This document shows positions 18,287-27,954 of a DNA stretch of 64,000 bases, one piece after another. The notes beneath the pieces were generated by a model. The model worked only from the letters and a program-made list of their open reading frames with translations. It had not been told where the DNA came from and did not search any database. Both the position numbers and the translations under genes were made by a program. Origin of the DNA: an uncultured Flavobacteriaceae bacterium (lineage in GTDB: Bacteria; Bacteroidota; Bacteroidia; Flavobacteriales; Flavobacteriaceae); the NCBI GenBank assembly GCA_937944485.1, contig CALDYU010000012.1, positions 124,001 to 188,000 on the forward strand, read 5' to 3'. Each line of letters opens with the position of its first letter. The first letter of the stretch is position 1.

Positions 18287-18518
18287 TTGATAATTAATTA
18301 AATATTTGTATCTTTAGAGTGTTCAGAAATGAATTACTGGGTTTGTGTTAGTAGAAGCAGACATGTGAAAAATCGTGCAAAGCAGTTGGTCAAACAACAG
18401 TAAAGTGTGATAATAGCAAAGAAGTAGAAATAATTGGACCCATTGGGTATCATTCGTAATGTACAGATTATGCGACTGATACCCTTTTTTATTGCCCAAT
18501 GTTTTCATAGTTCTCATC
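18287..18518 (-). promoter_or_regulatory. 232-bp intra-operon gap with overlapping alternative hairpins
   Basis: The only long gap in the eCIS operon, separating structural genes from the tape measure and cargo genes. In the leftward transcript CATTGGG (18495-18501) can pair with CCCAATG (18441-18447), while GGGTATCA (18477-18484) can pair with TGATACCC (18445-18452). The two stems share the same CCC, so they exclude each other. On the plus strand the second hairpin is followed by six Ts and looks like an intrinsic terminator. A short 64-aa open frame here is not convincing. Confidence 0.4.
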
Positions 18519-21197
18519 TTAGATCTTTATTGCTTTTTCTCCACTTGGACTGCCGAAGTAGAAATCCGCCACGGTCTTGAATGCTGCTATAGGTTCTTCG
18601 AATACGTCACTATAATTAGTACCGGTTATATAGACTGATAATTTGGTTACTCCCGTTTCGTTGTGCAGAAACTTTCTGAGATTTACAAATAATACAATGT
18701 TGTCATGTGTATTCTGTCTATTGTTTCTATGATGCGTAAGCATAAAGTCGTTGACCCATACTCCATTTACCCAGTCTCCATCTAACTGGAAATTTAAATC
18801 TACATCAGGACCAGCCGCATTACTAAACTCGGTTTTCATATCGCTAATAATGCTTGCTATTTCGTCCGGTAGCTCAGACGGGGAGGTAATCATTCTGGTT
18901 AGACCTTCATTTTTTATATCGGTATTGCTGATAAGATTGTCCCGTAGTTTATACCATTTAGCCCATTTGTCATCATAAGTTCCATAATCGTCATCTTTGT
19001 TTATTGGTGCAATTTCTGAATGGAGCTTTTCATAGAAGGCCACGTTGAGGCCTTTCAAATCACGACATCTCATGGCATCTGGTCTAAAGACCAAGTTGTT
19101 TCTATACATACCTGTGTTACTGTAGGTATACGTTGGATTGGCACCTAAGGTGGAATCTCGTAAACGAAGCACAAAAGTGTCGTCTTTAGCACGGGTAATG
19201 ACAAAGCGTTTTTGACTTTCATTAAAATCGAATACCACTCCAGCACCAAATCGGCCATTAAGAGCGTCCGTTATAGCGTGCATTCTACGTAGAAGTATAT
19301 TGCGCAATGGAATACTAATGCGCGTTGTGTTATTTATAAGACGTACCCCATTTATTCTATATTCTACAATATCTAATTGATAAAATTGTGGCATTATAGT
19401 ATTGGTACTCTGAGTGCCATTTAAGCTACGGGCGAGATTATTTAAGTATTTAAGAGAACTTATCCAAGGGAAGGTACACTCCATAAGTGAACAACATCCC
19501 TGCTCTTCACCTTTTGACTTGACTTTATAAGAAAGGCAGAAATCCGCAACCACGGTCTCAGCCTGAGTAAGAATGATAAAGGTGCCTCCGTTATACACAC
19601 CTGACTTATGTGCAATAGAAGGGTGTTCTTTAATGAAAGCTGTGAATTCCTGCGAATCCTGATTGATATCAAATATCAAGCAATCGAAATCCAAACCCCG
19701 GTCATTTTTAATTCCTTCAATAGTGGTTTTAGCCTGGTTCGAATTCTCCCCAAAGTGTCCTTCAATTCTATATAGGTCAGTGCAATCTAGCTCGAAGTTT
19801 AGTGGGTTCTGCACCCAACTTCCTGACGCTAAAAGTGTTTTATGAAAACTCAGATTGTATTGTTGTTTAAAGTTTTCCGTCTTTTCAAAATCCCAAGCTT
19901 TTAGCAACAAATCGTCTACGTCAAAATAAACAGGAATTGCTTTTTTTCCTAAAGGGCCGCAACTCAATGAAGGTGTGATTTCAATGCCCTCTGCATTATT
20001 CAGATTGAAATTATCCAACATAAATTGAACACGACTGAGAAGCGATTTCACTTTTCTTGCAATGTTATTATAATCGTTATTTACCGGTGCATGATAAAAG
20101 CTGTGTCGCAATTCAGGATATTCTTTATCGGATTCCAAACAACCTAGTAGAAGATGTTTCGGGAAGGCATTGATATCTGGGCAGCATTCCGCTTTCAACT
20201 TCAACAATAAATCTGCGATTTCATTAAAGGTATCACTAACGTTCTTGGTTAGGGCGTACCTGTATTGAATACGTTCATTATTCGTAAAGTTATCCAAGTC
20301 GTCAATTTGATTAAGAATGGTGTTACTAACGCCGTTTGGGATATCTAATATTTCAGAAAAACCAAGAAAGAAATCACCATAGGCCGCGTTAAGTACATTT
20401 TTAGCATTTGTAATTTTTGTCTTGTATTCTTCCGCAAGTTTGGTGTAGGTAGAAATATTATTATTTGATCCACCATCACCTTTTAATATAACACGTTGTA
20501 CTGCTGTTCTTGGAAGCCCAAGAATTGCCTCATAAATATTGTGCTTGTTAAAGATAGAGTCGTTACTGTTCACTACATTTTCAACATCATCCTTGTCGAT
20601 AAACAACACCTTGACATTTTGGATATTCGGCTGACCTTGATTATCACAGTTCGTGGTAGTACATAAATCGGCATCCTTTTCGTAGCATTCCAAGTAGAGA
20701 ACAACAACTTTATTTTCTAATACGGCTAGGGTTAATTCGGCTGCGTCTTCATCTTCGAGGGCGTCTTCGTCCGAAACCAATTCGTGTAAGGTGATGACAG
20801 CTCCTCCATCTTGAAAAGGTTGGTATAAAACCTTATCATCAGTAAAGATTTTTGAGTGGGTAAAATTGATACTATCAACCATCTCATTAATATTCTTGAA
20901 AGATTCTCCCGAGACTACTTCTTCTGTCTCTCCAGAAACAGGAATGTCATTCTGAAGTTTTAAAAGATCGCCATCGGTGGTGATACCGCACCCTTGATGC
21001 ACTATAATTTCAGTTTCACCAGGGGTATATTCCACGCGAAAACCACAAGCAATACCAACACCGGTCAGGCATACGCGGGTGAGTCTGTCTTGTTCATCAA
21101 AATATTCCATAAACTCGTTGAGTTTGGCGGAGGTGAGTACCTGGTCATCCACGAAGGAGCTGTACTGCGGCGTAATTTCTAAAAGTCTTCTGCTCAT
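18519..21197 (-). CDS. large eCIS-associated protein of unknown role, baseplate or fibre candidate
   Basis: 892 aa from the start at 21197 (MSRRLLEITPQ…), which begins 10 bp after the upstream stop; the longer reading to 21269 would overlap that gene and adds no conserved sequence. The N-terminal region (VDDQVLTSAKLNEFMEYFDE…RLTRVCLTGVGIACGF, then HQGCGITTDGD) resembles the start of large proteins I have seen only in Bacteroidota eCIS loci, but I cannot name a domain. No signal or membrane segment. Its place after the Pvc12-like gene suggests an outer baseplate, spike-cage or fibre component. Function uncertain. Confidence 0.65.
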   Translation of the reverse strand: MSRRLLEITPQYSSFVDDQVLTSAKLNEFMEYFDEQDRLTRVCLTGVGIACGFRVEYTPGETEIIVHQGCGITTDGDLLKLQNDIPVSGETEEVVSGESFKNINEMVDSINFTHSKIFTDDKVLYQPFQDGGAVITLHELVSDEDALEDEDAAELTLAVLENKVVVLYLECYEKDADLCTTTNCDNQGQPNIQNVKVLFIDKDDVENVVNSNDSIFNKHNIYEAILGLPRTAVQRVILKGDGGSNNNISTYTKLAEEYKTKITNAKNVLNAAYGDFFLGFSEILDIPNGVSNTILNQIDDLDNFTNNERIQYRYALTKNVSDTFNEIADLLLKLKAECCPDINAFPKHLLLGCLESDKEYPELRHSFYHAPVNNDYNNIARKVKSLLSRVQFMLDNFNLNNAEGIEITPSLSCGPLGKKAIPVYFDVDDLLLKAWDFEKTENFKQQYNLSFHKTLLASGSWVQNPLNFELDCTDLYRIEGHFGENSNQAKTTIEGIKNDRGLDFDCLIFDINQDSQEFTAFIKEHPSIAHKSGVYNGGTFIILTQAETVVADFCLSYKVKSKGEEQGCCSLMECTFPWISSLKYLNNLARSLNGTQSTNTIMPQFYQLDIVEYRINGVRLINNTTRISIPLRNILLRRMHAITDALNGRFGAGVVFDFNESQKRFVITRAKDDTFVLRLRDSTLGANPTYTYSNTGMYRNNLVFRPDAMRCRDLKGLNVAFYEKLHSEIAPINKDDDYGTYDDKWAKWYKLRDNLISNTDIKNEGLTRMITSPSELPDEIASIISDMKTEFSNAAGPDVDLNFQLDGDWVNGVWVNDFMLTHHRNNRQNTHDNIVLFVNLRKFLHNETGVTKLSVYITGTNYSDVFEEPIAAFKTVADFYFGSPSGEKAIKI

Positions 21198-21207
21198 AAC
21201 GTATGCA

Positions 21208-24141
21208 TTAAAGTTTACCCAAATTTGTGCGTCCCAGAATGACGCTCTGTTGTGCGTCATTATTATCACAATTGTGCAATCTACCCTGTGTATAGATCGT
21301 ATGTAGACTGCTCATAATGGAAATAAGATTTTTCATTTTTGTAATGGGTTGATTTTGACCCATATTCCTTTTGGCCAATAGCCATGATCTGTAAGCATCT
21401 TCCAGAACCATCATTTCATTTTCTTCGGCTCCGGTATCATAACTAGCTGGATATCCTATCCAGCATATTTTTGCCAGGATATGTGATGGTAGTTCATTCT
21501 GAATGAGATCTTCCATAAATCGTCTAAAGTCCACGTTGGAATAGCGTTCCGTCCAGCCAGGTAATACAATGGAAACCCTAAAAGAGTAAGGGTCAACGCT
21601 TTCACAGCTCTCACAGTCTTCTGTGCAAATTGGCATGAAGTGCGGAAGTAACGAAGGCTTATGCACATTGGGCCTAAGTAGTATATGCTCAATAACATAC
21701 ATTCCTTCGTTAGGCTTTAGCTCGTTCATAAAAACAACGACTTCAGCAATCGCTGTTTCGGCTTCAGCTAGGGTGTCCAAAGCTGGAATTCTCCGTGCAA
21801 TTACGTGGCGCTCATCAGTTGGATCTGGATATAACGGATTGGTTAGATTGAAATAGAATTTGCCAGCAATAGTAGTTTTGATTTCATAATTTTCGGCAAA
21901 GCGACCGTAATTCTTTACATCGAGTATTTCAGTAAAGAGTGCTGCTAGAGTATGATAATGCTTGCTCGAAGAAGAAAGTATTTCATCCGCGCCATTCGTA
22001 AATCTGAAACGATATTCAATTTTGCCATCCGTGTCGATTTCTTCGTAAATCTCTAATGGGTCATCCGAAAAATCCCTTCGGAAGTAATTGGTATTACCCG
22101 TGAGGAGAGCAATTCGTTTTTGAAAAGATGAAATATTATCTGTATCCCATAAATGTTCTGGAGCTTGCCTCCAGTAGTTAAAACTCAACGGGCGTTCACA
22201 TCCAATGTCTTTATAATTTTGTAGAAAACGCTCTTTCGTTTTTAAAACTTCTTCATCAGAATACGGTCCGTATAATTGCTTCATTAAAAAGGCGTAATCA
22301 CTAAAGTTTTCTGCAAAACGAGCTAATAAATGATCTAAAGTTTCATTTCTTCTGGTAACCTTATCATCTAATTCCTTGAAAAGTACAGAGGTAAGATTTT
22401 CTTTTGTACTATATTCAGAAGAAACTAACTCTGTCCTATCTTTGACGTTTTCTACCAATTGCGTGAAGTAGGTGTCTCTAAGTTCACCATTTAAAGACAG
22501 TATTTCATTGACCTTTTGTAGATGTGCAAAATAGGACGCCAGTATTTGATCAAAGAAAAGGAGGTAGGCTTTAAGCTGTTTCGCTTTTGCTGTTTCCGCA
22601 GTGGTAGCACGAGGTTTTACACCTAGTTGACCAATTCCATATACCTCTGGAAAATCATTCATGATGGTGCTATATGCTCCGGTATTTAAATAGCTTCCCG
22701 TAGGTAATTCCAACTCCTTAGACGCTGAAGAAATCAAACTTGCGGCGGCATCGTCTATAGCTTCTAACGCTTCTAAGTGATTATCAACTGTATCTTGATT
22801 TAGGTTAAGTGGAAGGTACCCTTTGAAATAGCTAAAGGCACTTTTATCACATAGTACGGGCTTCATGTTTTCTGTAACGCAGATATTCCATATCTGGCTC
22901 TCTGAAGTATTACCGTCACACCTATTTATAGTGATGTCTCGAATTACATCTACGCCTTCAATTTTTTGAATAATTTGAATCAGGTCACTAAGTCTCACTT
23001 CTTTGGTTAATTCTGAAGCATATAGTTCAGAATTATCGAGAAAACCATTAAATAGGAAAGGTTCTTCCAAGATTTTTTCGATACCATATCCTTTATCCCT
23101 CAACGTTTTGAATTGGATTTTGAAAATTGGTGCTTTGAAGATTTCATCTATTGTACCACTATTTTCAAGTTTATTATTAATAGCAGTACTCAAAAGCTCT
23201 CCTTTGAATATTTCTTGAATGGAATGGCCATCATCTAATATCTCCTGTATGACATCGTTTAAAAACGATTCTGTAAATATCTGTTTTATTGTATACCCTT
23301 TATCGATTGCATCTCTAAATGTACTGTTAAGAAAGGGTCCGTTAAATATTTGATCTGTAGTATATCCCTTATCAAGCATTTCCTTCAGGGAATAGAACCG
23401 AAGCGTAGGAGAGAAGTATTGTTGAATAGCGCGAAGAATTAAGGCATGAATCAACTCTTCATCAGCGTCAGGCAATAATTCAACGTGTGCACAAACCGCC
23501 ACTGGAAATTCACCTACTTCTTCAATGTCAATAAGATCTTCGCAAAGGTTTCTATTTGAATGATAGGTTTTGCGAACCAGTTTTTTTAAACGGGTTAATT
23601 CTGCTTCTCGCTTCATTGCAGTGTCAAATTCGTCTTCATCTAAAGGGTCAATTTCAATGAGGATATCATATAACCCATTAAGCACAAATTCATGTTGATC
23701 ATTGGTATCAATTTCAAATGGCTGATAAGATAATTTATCCGCTTTGCAATCAACGTAGATGGTCTTTTCGTGTTTCCGAAGCCAAGCATTTTTAATACCG
23801 TTTAAATTGATAAACAGTTTTCTGTAGTCTTTTGCTGTGACTGGTTTAATGGGTAAGGCGCCTTCAGTGGTCAAAAATTGTTCTTTGAGATAATCAAAAT
23901 TACTTTCCTCCGCCAATAGGGTTTCCATGGGGAGTGCCATACGAGCACCTAAATCTGTAATTGCATAGCAAATTGCCTCTAGAGATGTTATACCTGGGTC
24001 ATGCGAATTGTAGTCTGTCCATAATTTGCTTCCTAAGGCTTCGATATACGCAATCCCCTCAGTTCTTAGAAAATCGAAATCAAGATCGTCTAGGCTCTTC
24101 GTGCTTTTAGCTATGGTGATATTATCTGTTAGGGTAGACAT
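21208..24141 (-). CDS. Pvc12-like baseplate wedge protein with expanded internal repeats
   Basis: 977 aa. The N-terminus has the family signature WTDYNSHDPGITSLEAICYA (residues 41-60), shared with Afp12/Pvc12-type wedge proteins. Residues 252-366 are five contiguous 23-residue repeats (consensus D-K-G-Y-T-I-x-x-I-F-x-x-x-F-L). From ~367 the baseplate-type region resumes, including EQLL-type helices (KAYLLFFDQILASYFAHLQK begins near 550) and a C-terminal cysteine cluster CTEDCESCE. The gene overlaps the J-like gene by 13 bp, so their translation is probably coupled. The protein should form, with the J-like protein, the wedge ring around the spike. Confidence 0.82.
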   Translation of the reverse strand: MSTLTDNITIAKSTKSLDDLDFDFLRTEGIAYIEALGSKLWTDYNSHDPGITSLEAICYAITDLGARMALPMETLLAEESNFDYLKEQFLTTEGALPIKPVTAKDYRKLFINLNGIKNAWLRKHEKTIYVDCKADKLSYQPFEIDTNDQHEFVLNGLYDILIEIDPLDEDEFDTAMKREAELTRLKKLVRKTYHSNRNLCEDLIDIEEVGEFPVAVCAHVELLPDADEELIHALILRAIQQYFSPTLRFYSLKEMLDKGYTTDQIFNGPFLNSTFRDAIDKGYTIKQIFTESFLNDVIQEILDDGHSIQEIFKGELLSTAINNKLENSGTIDEIFKAPIFKIQFKTLRDKGYGIEKILEEPFLFNGFLDNSELYASELTKEVRLSDLIQIIQKIEGVDVIRDITINRCDGNTSESQIWNICVTENMKPVLCDKSAFSYFKGYLPLNLNQDTVDNHLEALEAIDDAAASLISSASKELELPTGSYLNTGAYSTIMNDFPEVYGIGQLGVKPRATTAETAKAKQLKAYLLFFDQILASYFAHLQKVNEILSLNGELRDTYFTQLVENVKDRTELVSSEYSTKENLTSVLFKELDDKVTRRNETLDHLLARFAENFSDYAFLMKQLYGPYSDEEVLKTKERFLQNYKDIGCERPLSFNYWRQAPEHLWDTDNISSFQKRIALLTGNTNYFRRDFSDDPLEIYEEIDTDGKIEYRFRFTNGADEILSSSSKHYHTLAALFTEILDVKNYGRFAENYEIKTTIAGKFYFNLTNPLYPDPTDERHVIARRIPALDTLAEAETAIAEVVVFMNELKPNEGMYVIEHILLRPNVHKPSLLPHFMPICTEDCESCESVDPYSFRVSIVLPGWTERYSNVDFRRFMEDLIQNELPSHILAKICWIGYPASYDTGAEENEMMVLEDAYRSWLLAKRNMGQNQPITKMKNLISIMSSLHTIYTQGRLHNCDNNDAQQSVILGRTNLGKL
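23044..23388 (-). repeat. five tandem 23-residue repeats within the Pvc12-like gene
   Basis: Units at residues 252-274, 275-297, 298-320, 321-343 and 344-366. Aligned cores are DKGYTTDQIF, DKGYTIKQIF, DDGHSIQEIF, ENSGTIDEIF and DKGYGIEKIL. All five are exactly 23 residues with no gap between them. They have diverged in sequence, so the expansion is not recent slippage. Confidence 0.85.
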
Positions 24142-27100
24142 TCAAGTTCAATTATTGGTTCAGGTGATTTACAATCTGATATAATAGCTGTAACGCTATG
24201 TTCTTTGGTAGAAACCAAAATGGCTTTTGCACTTGACGGAATGATATTGGTCTTAGCGGTACCAATGGTACCAGGAATCTTGATATGTCTTAAGACTACA
24301 CTATCTAAGTAGTCTACATATTCAAGTTGTTCCAAATATGCGATGAGCTTGCTTTTGTGGACGGTTATGCCAAAATGTAAGCTGGCTGTTTCCTTATAGG
24401 CCCATGGTGATAAATACTTCTTTATATCTTCTTCGAGTTGTTTTTTATAATAGTTTGGATCATAGCCTGTGTTAAATTGGACGTTCAGCGTTACTTTTAC
24501 CTCTTCGTAATCCGGATTAATAATTTGGGCTTCTACAAACAAGGTGTTAAGCTTGTTTATATAGGCTTGTATTTCGTTTCTCTTTGCTGTGCTTAACCGA
24601 GGTTGAAAAATATCAAAGGCGTTTTGATTTACAGTGTTAGGAATGACTACCACGGCAACATGGCCTGGAGCGTGAAAATTATCATCTTTCGTGTGGTTAA
24701 GGCATTTTACTTTATATACCTCGTTGAACTCCTCTAATATTAAATGTTCATAGTCCCATAGATTTATAGCGCGATCACGATGCCTGATTCGCTCCGAAAT
24801 GCGTTGATAGTAACTTTCGTCCCTTTCCTCTGGGCTACCCCCAAAAGTTCCGTATGGCTGTGTTACACTCTTAATATGTGCGTTTCTTACGGTAAGCTTG
24901 CTTAAGGTGCCAGCTGCAAGACCATTTTCAAGATGGGAAAGTTCGTTATCATCATTTCTGAAAGTGGCTTTAATTACCTGCGCATGTATCGCTTTAAAAC
25001 GGCAAACCACATCAAAACTCCTTCTTGTTTTAGCTCTGAGCCACACCATTCCGGGTGGGAGGAGTGAATGTTCTGTAGTTGCTTCCGATGGAATTGTAAT
25101 AGAAACAATACCCGTTTTTAAAAAGTTACCAGTGCTATCACCTAATAAATAGTCACTATTTAAATCTTGCCATTTGTTGCCTTGCAAAACTGACCAAGTG
25201 ATTTTTTCATTGGTCGCAAATGAATCCGCTAGCGGATTTTCAGTGCCTTCAATTAATTGAAACAGAAGTTGAACTTGTTGTAAAGCAACGGTATTCGTAA
25301 GGCCAATATATAATTCTCCACCCTGGCAATATTTTGGGGCCATGAAGTCTGTGTTTTCGGTTTGGCCAAAAGGATGCTCATGGAATAGCTGAATTTGTTC
25401 TAATTCAGCTGTTGTTGTTAATGAAAGACTTGAAATGTTAAGCACCTGTTCCGCAGTATAATCTACTGTTAGTTTTTCGATTAATGGTGTATACGGCTCA
25501 TTCGGTAAAATGGTGTCTGTTTCACTGGTTAAAGCCAATGCATATACCTGCGGAAATATGGAATGTAGAAAAGACTGATTGAGTGAAAGCTTAACTGGGC
25601 CTGTTTTGCCAATTATATAACCCTTTCCTACCGAGCTAATTGGAAGCTGCAGTTCAAAACCGTCTACTCCATTAGTAAAAAGGGTATGGGCAGAATTTAC
25701 CGTAGCTGTGGTTTGGTTGTTATTGATAGTGACTTTGGCTTTAAAGTAATTTTTATCAGGAACATATAATTTATCTTCTGAGCTTAAGGAACTTTGATAA
25801 CTAACAGGTGAGAGGTTTCTAGCATGCGAGAAGTTATCGCTATTAGTATCATCTTTTCTATAGGCTATGTAATGTTCTTTGAAATCTGATGGCGTATTAA
25901 GCCATGGTGCTTTTAAAGTCATTGTTTTCCAATTCTTACCGAATGCTTCTGGAACATCTACGTAAAAAGCGGAACGTTCTATCGGCCTCGTAGTGAAAGG
26001 GTTAAAGGGTTTGTCCTCGGCTAAATCACCTAAATCATTTCTAAGACTCACTTTTTCCGCTCCAACAACTTCAACTTTAATAGCTACGGCGAGAAGACGC
26101 TTCTTGAAGAGCTGCGTATATAATTTATATCCTTCATTAAAATCCGGTTGCTTCGTTTTAAGGAAAAATCGAAGAACTGGATGTATTGTTTCAAAATGCT
26201 CACCGTGGATTTCTTTATCGTAAGCTAAAATAGCTTCATCACTTTTATCTAAAGCTAGATAGAGCTGTAAATTATTTCCTGATACTTGTGTGGCAAAACC
26301 AGGTTTCGTAGTGGTTTCTAATTTGAATGGTCCTAACCAACCTTTTTCTCCGGTTGCATAGACTTCGAAGATATTTGACAGATCATTAGCTGATATTGAA
26401 TCAATTGATGTGTTTGTAGTATATTTTATTAGGATATCCCGACCACCTCCTTGGAGATTTAAAGTGGGCGCGGCAATAGCAAAACCCAATTTTGGCGTTT
26501 CTAATGCGGTGATAGGCTTATGGTGGGCGGGATAACCGAACGGCAGCCATTGAGGATCATCTTTAAAAGCTTCTCCGTTTCCATCCAATGAATCTACCTG
26601 ACTGGCGGCATACAGAGCACTTTCTTCTACAGGCCTCTGTTTTATATGATGGTACACGCTCTTTAAAGAACTTACAGCAATCTTGTTAATCACAACTTCG
26701 CTGTCTGTAGTATATTGAAGCTTTTTACCATCTAAATCTTTACCTGCTTCAAGCAAGGTATTTTCTTTAACGAGGGCTGGCGGAATATTTTTTGCAAGTT
26801 CAAAAATGAGGTGCACACTATCCTCAATAGGAGCTTTCTTCTCTATTTGAAGAATTTCTTTGTAATAAAATTCTAGGTGTCGTTTGGTGATGCCATTAAA
26901 TCGAGCTTTAGAATGTTCTAGAAGTTTCAGAAAACAAATAAATAATGTAAGATGGGGGGTGAGGTTGGATTGTGTTTCAATTTCTGCTATGAAACTAGCA
27001 ATATCTTCTTTTTTTACAAAAAAGTTTTGCCAGTTGCCTACAGGGTAATTAGCATCTTGGGCCCCAAAGTAATTTATCTCCTTGGCGAAGGTATATGCAA

Positions 27101-27230
27101 ATTCCATCCATTCCGAAAGGGTAAATTCGTTCAGTTTGAGATTTTCAGGAACCAAGGTGCTCTTAACACGTTCGGCCTGTCCGGTCCCGCCATGTTTTAG
27201 TAAAAAGGTATGTTCGCAATTCTTCGCCAT
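24129..27230 (-). CDS. baseplate J/gp6-like wedge protein (Pvc11/Afp11-like)
   Basis: 1033 aa. The C-terminal third carries the baseplate_J signature PYGTFGGSPEERDESYYQRI (near residue 795) followed by RHRDRAINLWDYEHLIL, and then beta-strand sequence typical of gp6/J proteins (YEEVKVTLNVQFNTGYDP). The long N-terminal extension is normal for eCIS Pvc11 homologues. It forms the main ring of the baseplate, joined by the gp25-like protein and the Pvc12-like protein, whose genes flank it (2-bp gap and 13-bp overlap). Assignment from motif and synteny is strong. Confidence 0.88.
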   Translation of the reverse strand: MAKNCEHTFLLKHGGTGQAERVKSTLVPENLKLNEFTLSEWMEFAYTFAKEINYFGAQDANYPVGNWQNFFVKKEDIASFIAEIETQSNLTPHLTLFICFLKLLEHSKARFNGITKRHLEFYYKEILQIEKKAPIEDSVHLIFELAKNIPPALVKENTLLEAGKDLDGKKLQYTTDSEVVINKIAVSSLKSVYHHIKQRPVEESALYAASQVDSLDGNGEAFKDDPQWLPFGYPAHHKPITALETPKLGFAIAAPTLNLQGGGRDILIKYTTNTSIDSISANDLSNIFEVYATGEKGWLGPFKLETTTKPGFATQVSGNNLQLYLALDKSDEAILAYDKEIHGEHFETIHPVLRFFLKTKQPDFNEGYKLYTQLFKKRLLAVAIKVEVVGAEKVSLRNDLGDLAEDKPFNPFTTRPIERSAFYVDVPEAFGKNWKTMTLKAPWLNTPSDFKEHYIAYRKDDTNSDNFSHARNLSPVSYQSSLSSEDKLYVPDKNYFKAKVTINNNQTTATVNSAHTLFTNGVDGFELQLPISSVGKGYIIGKTGPVKLSLNQSFLHSIFPQVYALALTSETDTILPNEPYTPLIEKLTVDYTAEQVLNISSLSLTTTAELEQIQLFHEHPFGQTENTDFMAPKYCQGGELYIGLTNTVALQQVQLLFQLIEGTENPLADSFATNEKITWSVLQGNKWQDLNSDYLLGDSTGNFLKTGIVSITIPSEATTEHSLLPPGMVWLRAKTRRSFDVVCRFKAIHAQVIKATFRNDDNELSHLENGLAAGTLSKLTVRNAHIKSVTQPYGTFGGSPEERDESYYQRISERIRHRDRAINLWDYEHLILEEFNEVYKVKCLNHTKDDNFHAPGHVAVVVIPNTVNQNAFDIFQPRLSTAKRNEIQAYINKLNTLFVEAQIINPDYEEVKVTLNVQFNTGYDPNYYKKQLEEDIKKYLSPWAYKETASLHFGITVHKSKLIAYLEQLEYVDYLDSVVLRHIKIPGTIGTAKTNIIPSSAKAILVSTKEHSVTAIISDCKSPEPIIELECLP

Positions 27231-27232
27231 AG

Positions 27233-27643
27233 TTAAACTTCAGTTCCCTCGACCTTGTAAAATGGAAATACCATATTTGCCCTAGAGTTAGTGCTTCGAA
27301 TTAAATATTCTATTATAATTTGAATTTCGCCCTCCAATTCGTTTGTTGTATCTAATTCAATTTTCAGAACATCTATTCTAGGTTCATGATATAGGATAGC
27401 CGTTTTTATAAGATCTTTTACATAAGTTTTTAAGGTTATATCCAAGGTTTCAAACATCATATCATCCAAATTACAACCGTAGTTAGGCAGCATAATTCGT
27501 TCTCCCAATCGGGTGGATAATAGTATCTCCAAACTTTTATTTATATCGATTACTCCACTGCTAGTTATCAAAGCAGCAGCATTTCGATCAAAATGAGGAG
27601 GAAAACTCCAACCTTCGCCTAGAAATGTTTCTTCGTTTGTCAT
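27233..27643 (-). CDS. gp25-like baseplate protein (Pvc9/Afp9-like)
   Basis: 136 aa, matching the GPW/gp25 family. N-terminal GEGWSFPPHFD, the SLEILLSTRLGERIMLPNYG core, and a short beta-rich C-terminus. In T4, T6SS and eCIS particles gp25 links the wedge to the first sheath ring and starts sheath polymerisation. It is followed 2 bp later by the J-like gene and preceded by PAAR, the usual order. Confidence 0.92.
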   Translation of the reverse strand: MTNEETFLGEGWSFPPHFDRNAAALITSSGVIDINKSLEILLSTRLGERIMLPNYGCNLDDMMFETLDITLKTYVKDLIKTAILYHEPRIDVLKIELDTTNELEGEIQIIIEYLIRSTNSRANMVFPFYKVEGTEV

Positions 27644-27660
27644 TTTATATCTTCTCTTTC

Positions 27661-27951
27661 TTATCCAATTAATACTGTAAACTCGCCTAAGACAATGGTG
27701 CCACCATGTGCGGTACTATCACCCATCCTCGCAGCGGGCATGCCACCAATTGAGACCGTTGTTGATCCCATGATAATTGAATCTGGTGGTCCCGTACATA
27801 CTGCCATATCACCAACTCTGGCTGCTGGCATTCCACCAATTAATACAGTTGTATCACCCGGAGGGAGAATGGGTCCACCAACATGTGGTCCGGTGGGCGT
27901 AACTATCGGACAAACATGCATGTCATTTATTCTTGCGGCAGGTGTTCCCAT
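27661..27951 (-). CDS. PAAR-repeat spike tip protein
   Basis: 96 aa consisting of a PAAR domain. PAAR appears three times: MGTPAARIND at the N-terminus, GGMPAARVGD at ~39 and GGMPAARMGD at ~69, with TTVLIGG-type strands between. It should cap the VgrG-like trimer with a sharp cone, using His/Cys ligands for metal (H12, C14 visible early). No C-terminal toxin extension. It lies 3 bp after the spike gene. Confidence 0.95.
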   Translation of the reverse strand: MGTPAARINDMHVCPIVTPTGPHVGGPILPPGDTTVLIGGMPAARVGDMAVCTGPPDSIIMGSTTVSIGGMPAARMGDSTAHGGTIVLGEFTVLIG

Positions 27952-27954
27952 GTT

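Noticed and set aside
18323-18517. 64-aa open frame between the tape measure and the 892-aa gene
   Set aside because: Includes the hairpin sequences, has odd composition (many C, L, H) and no recognisable motif; kept only as a structured gap.
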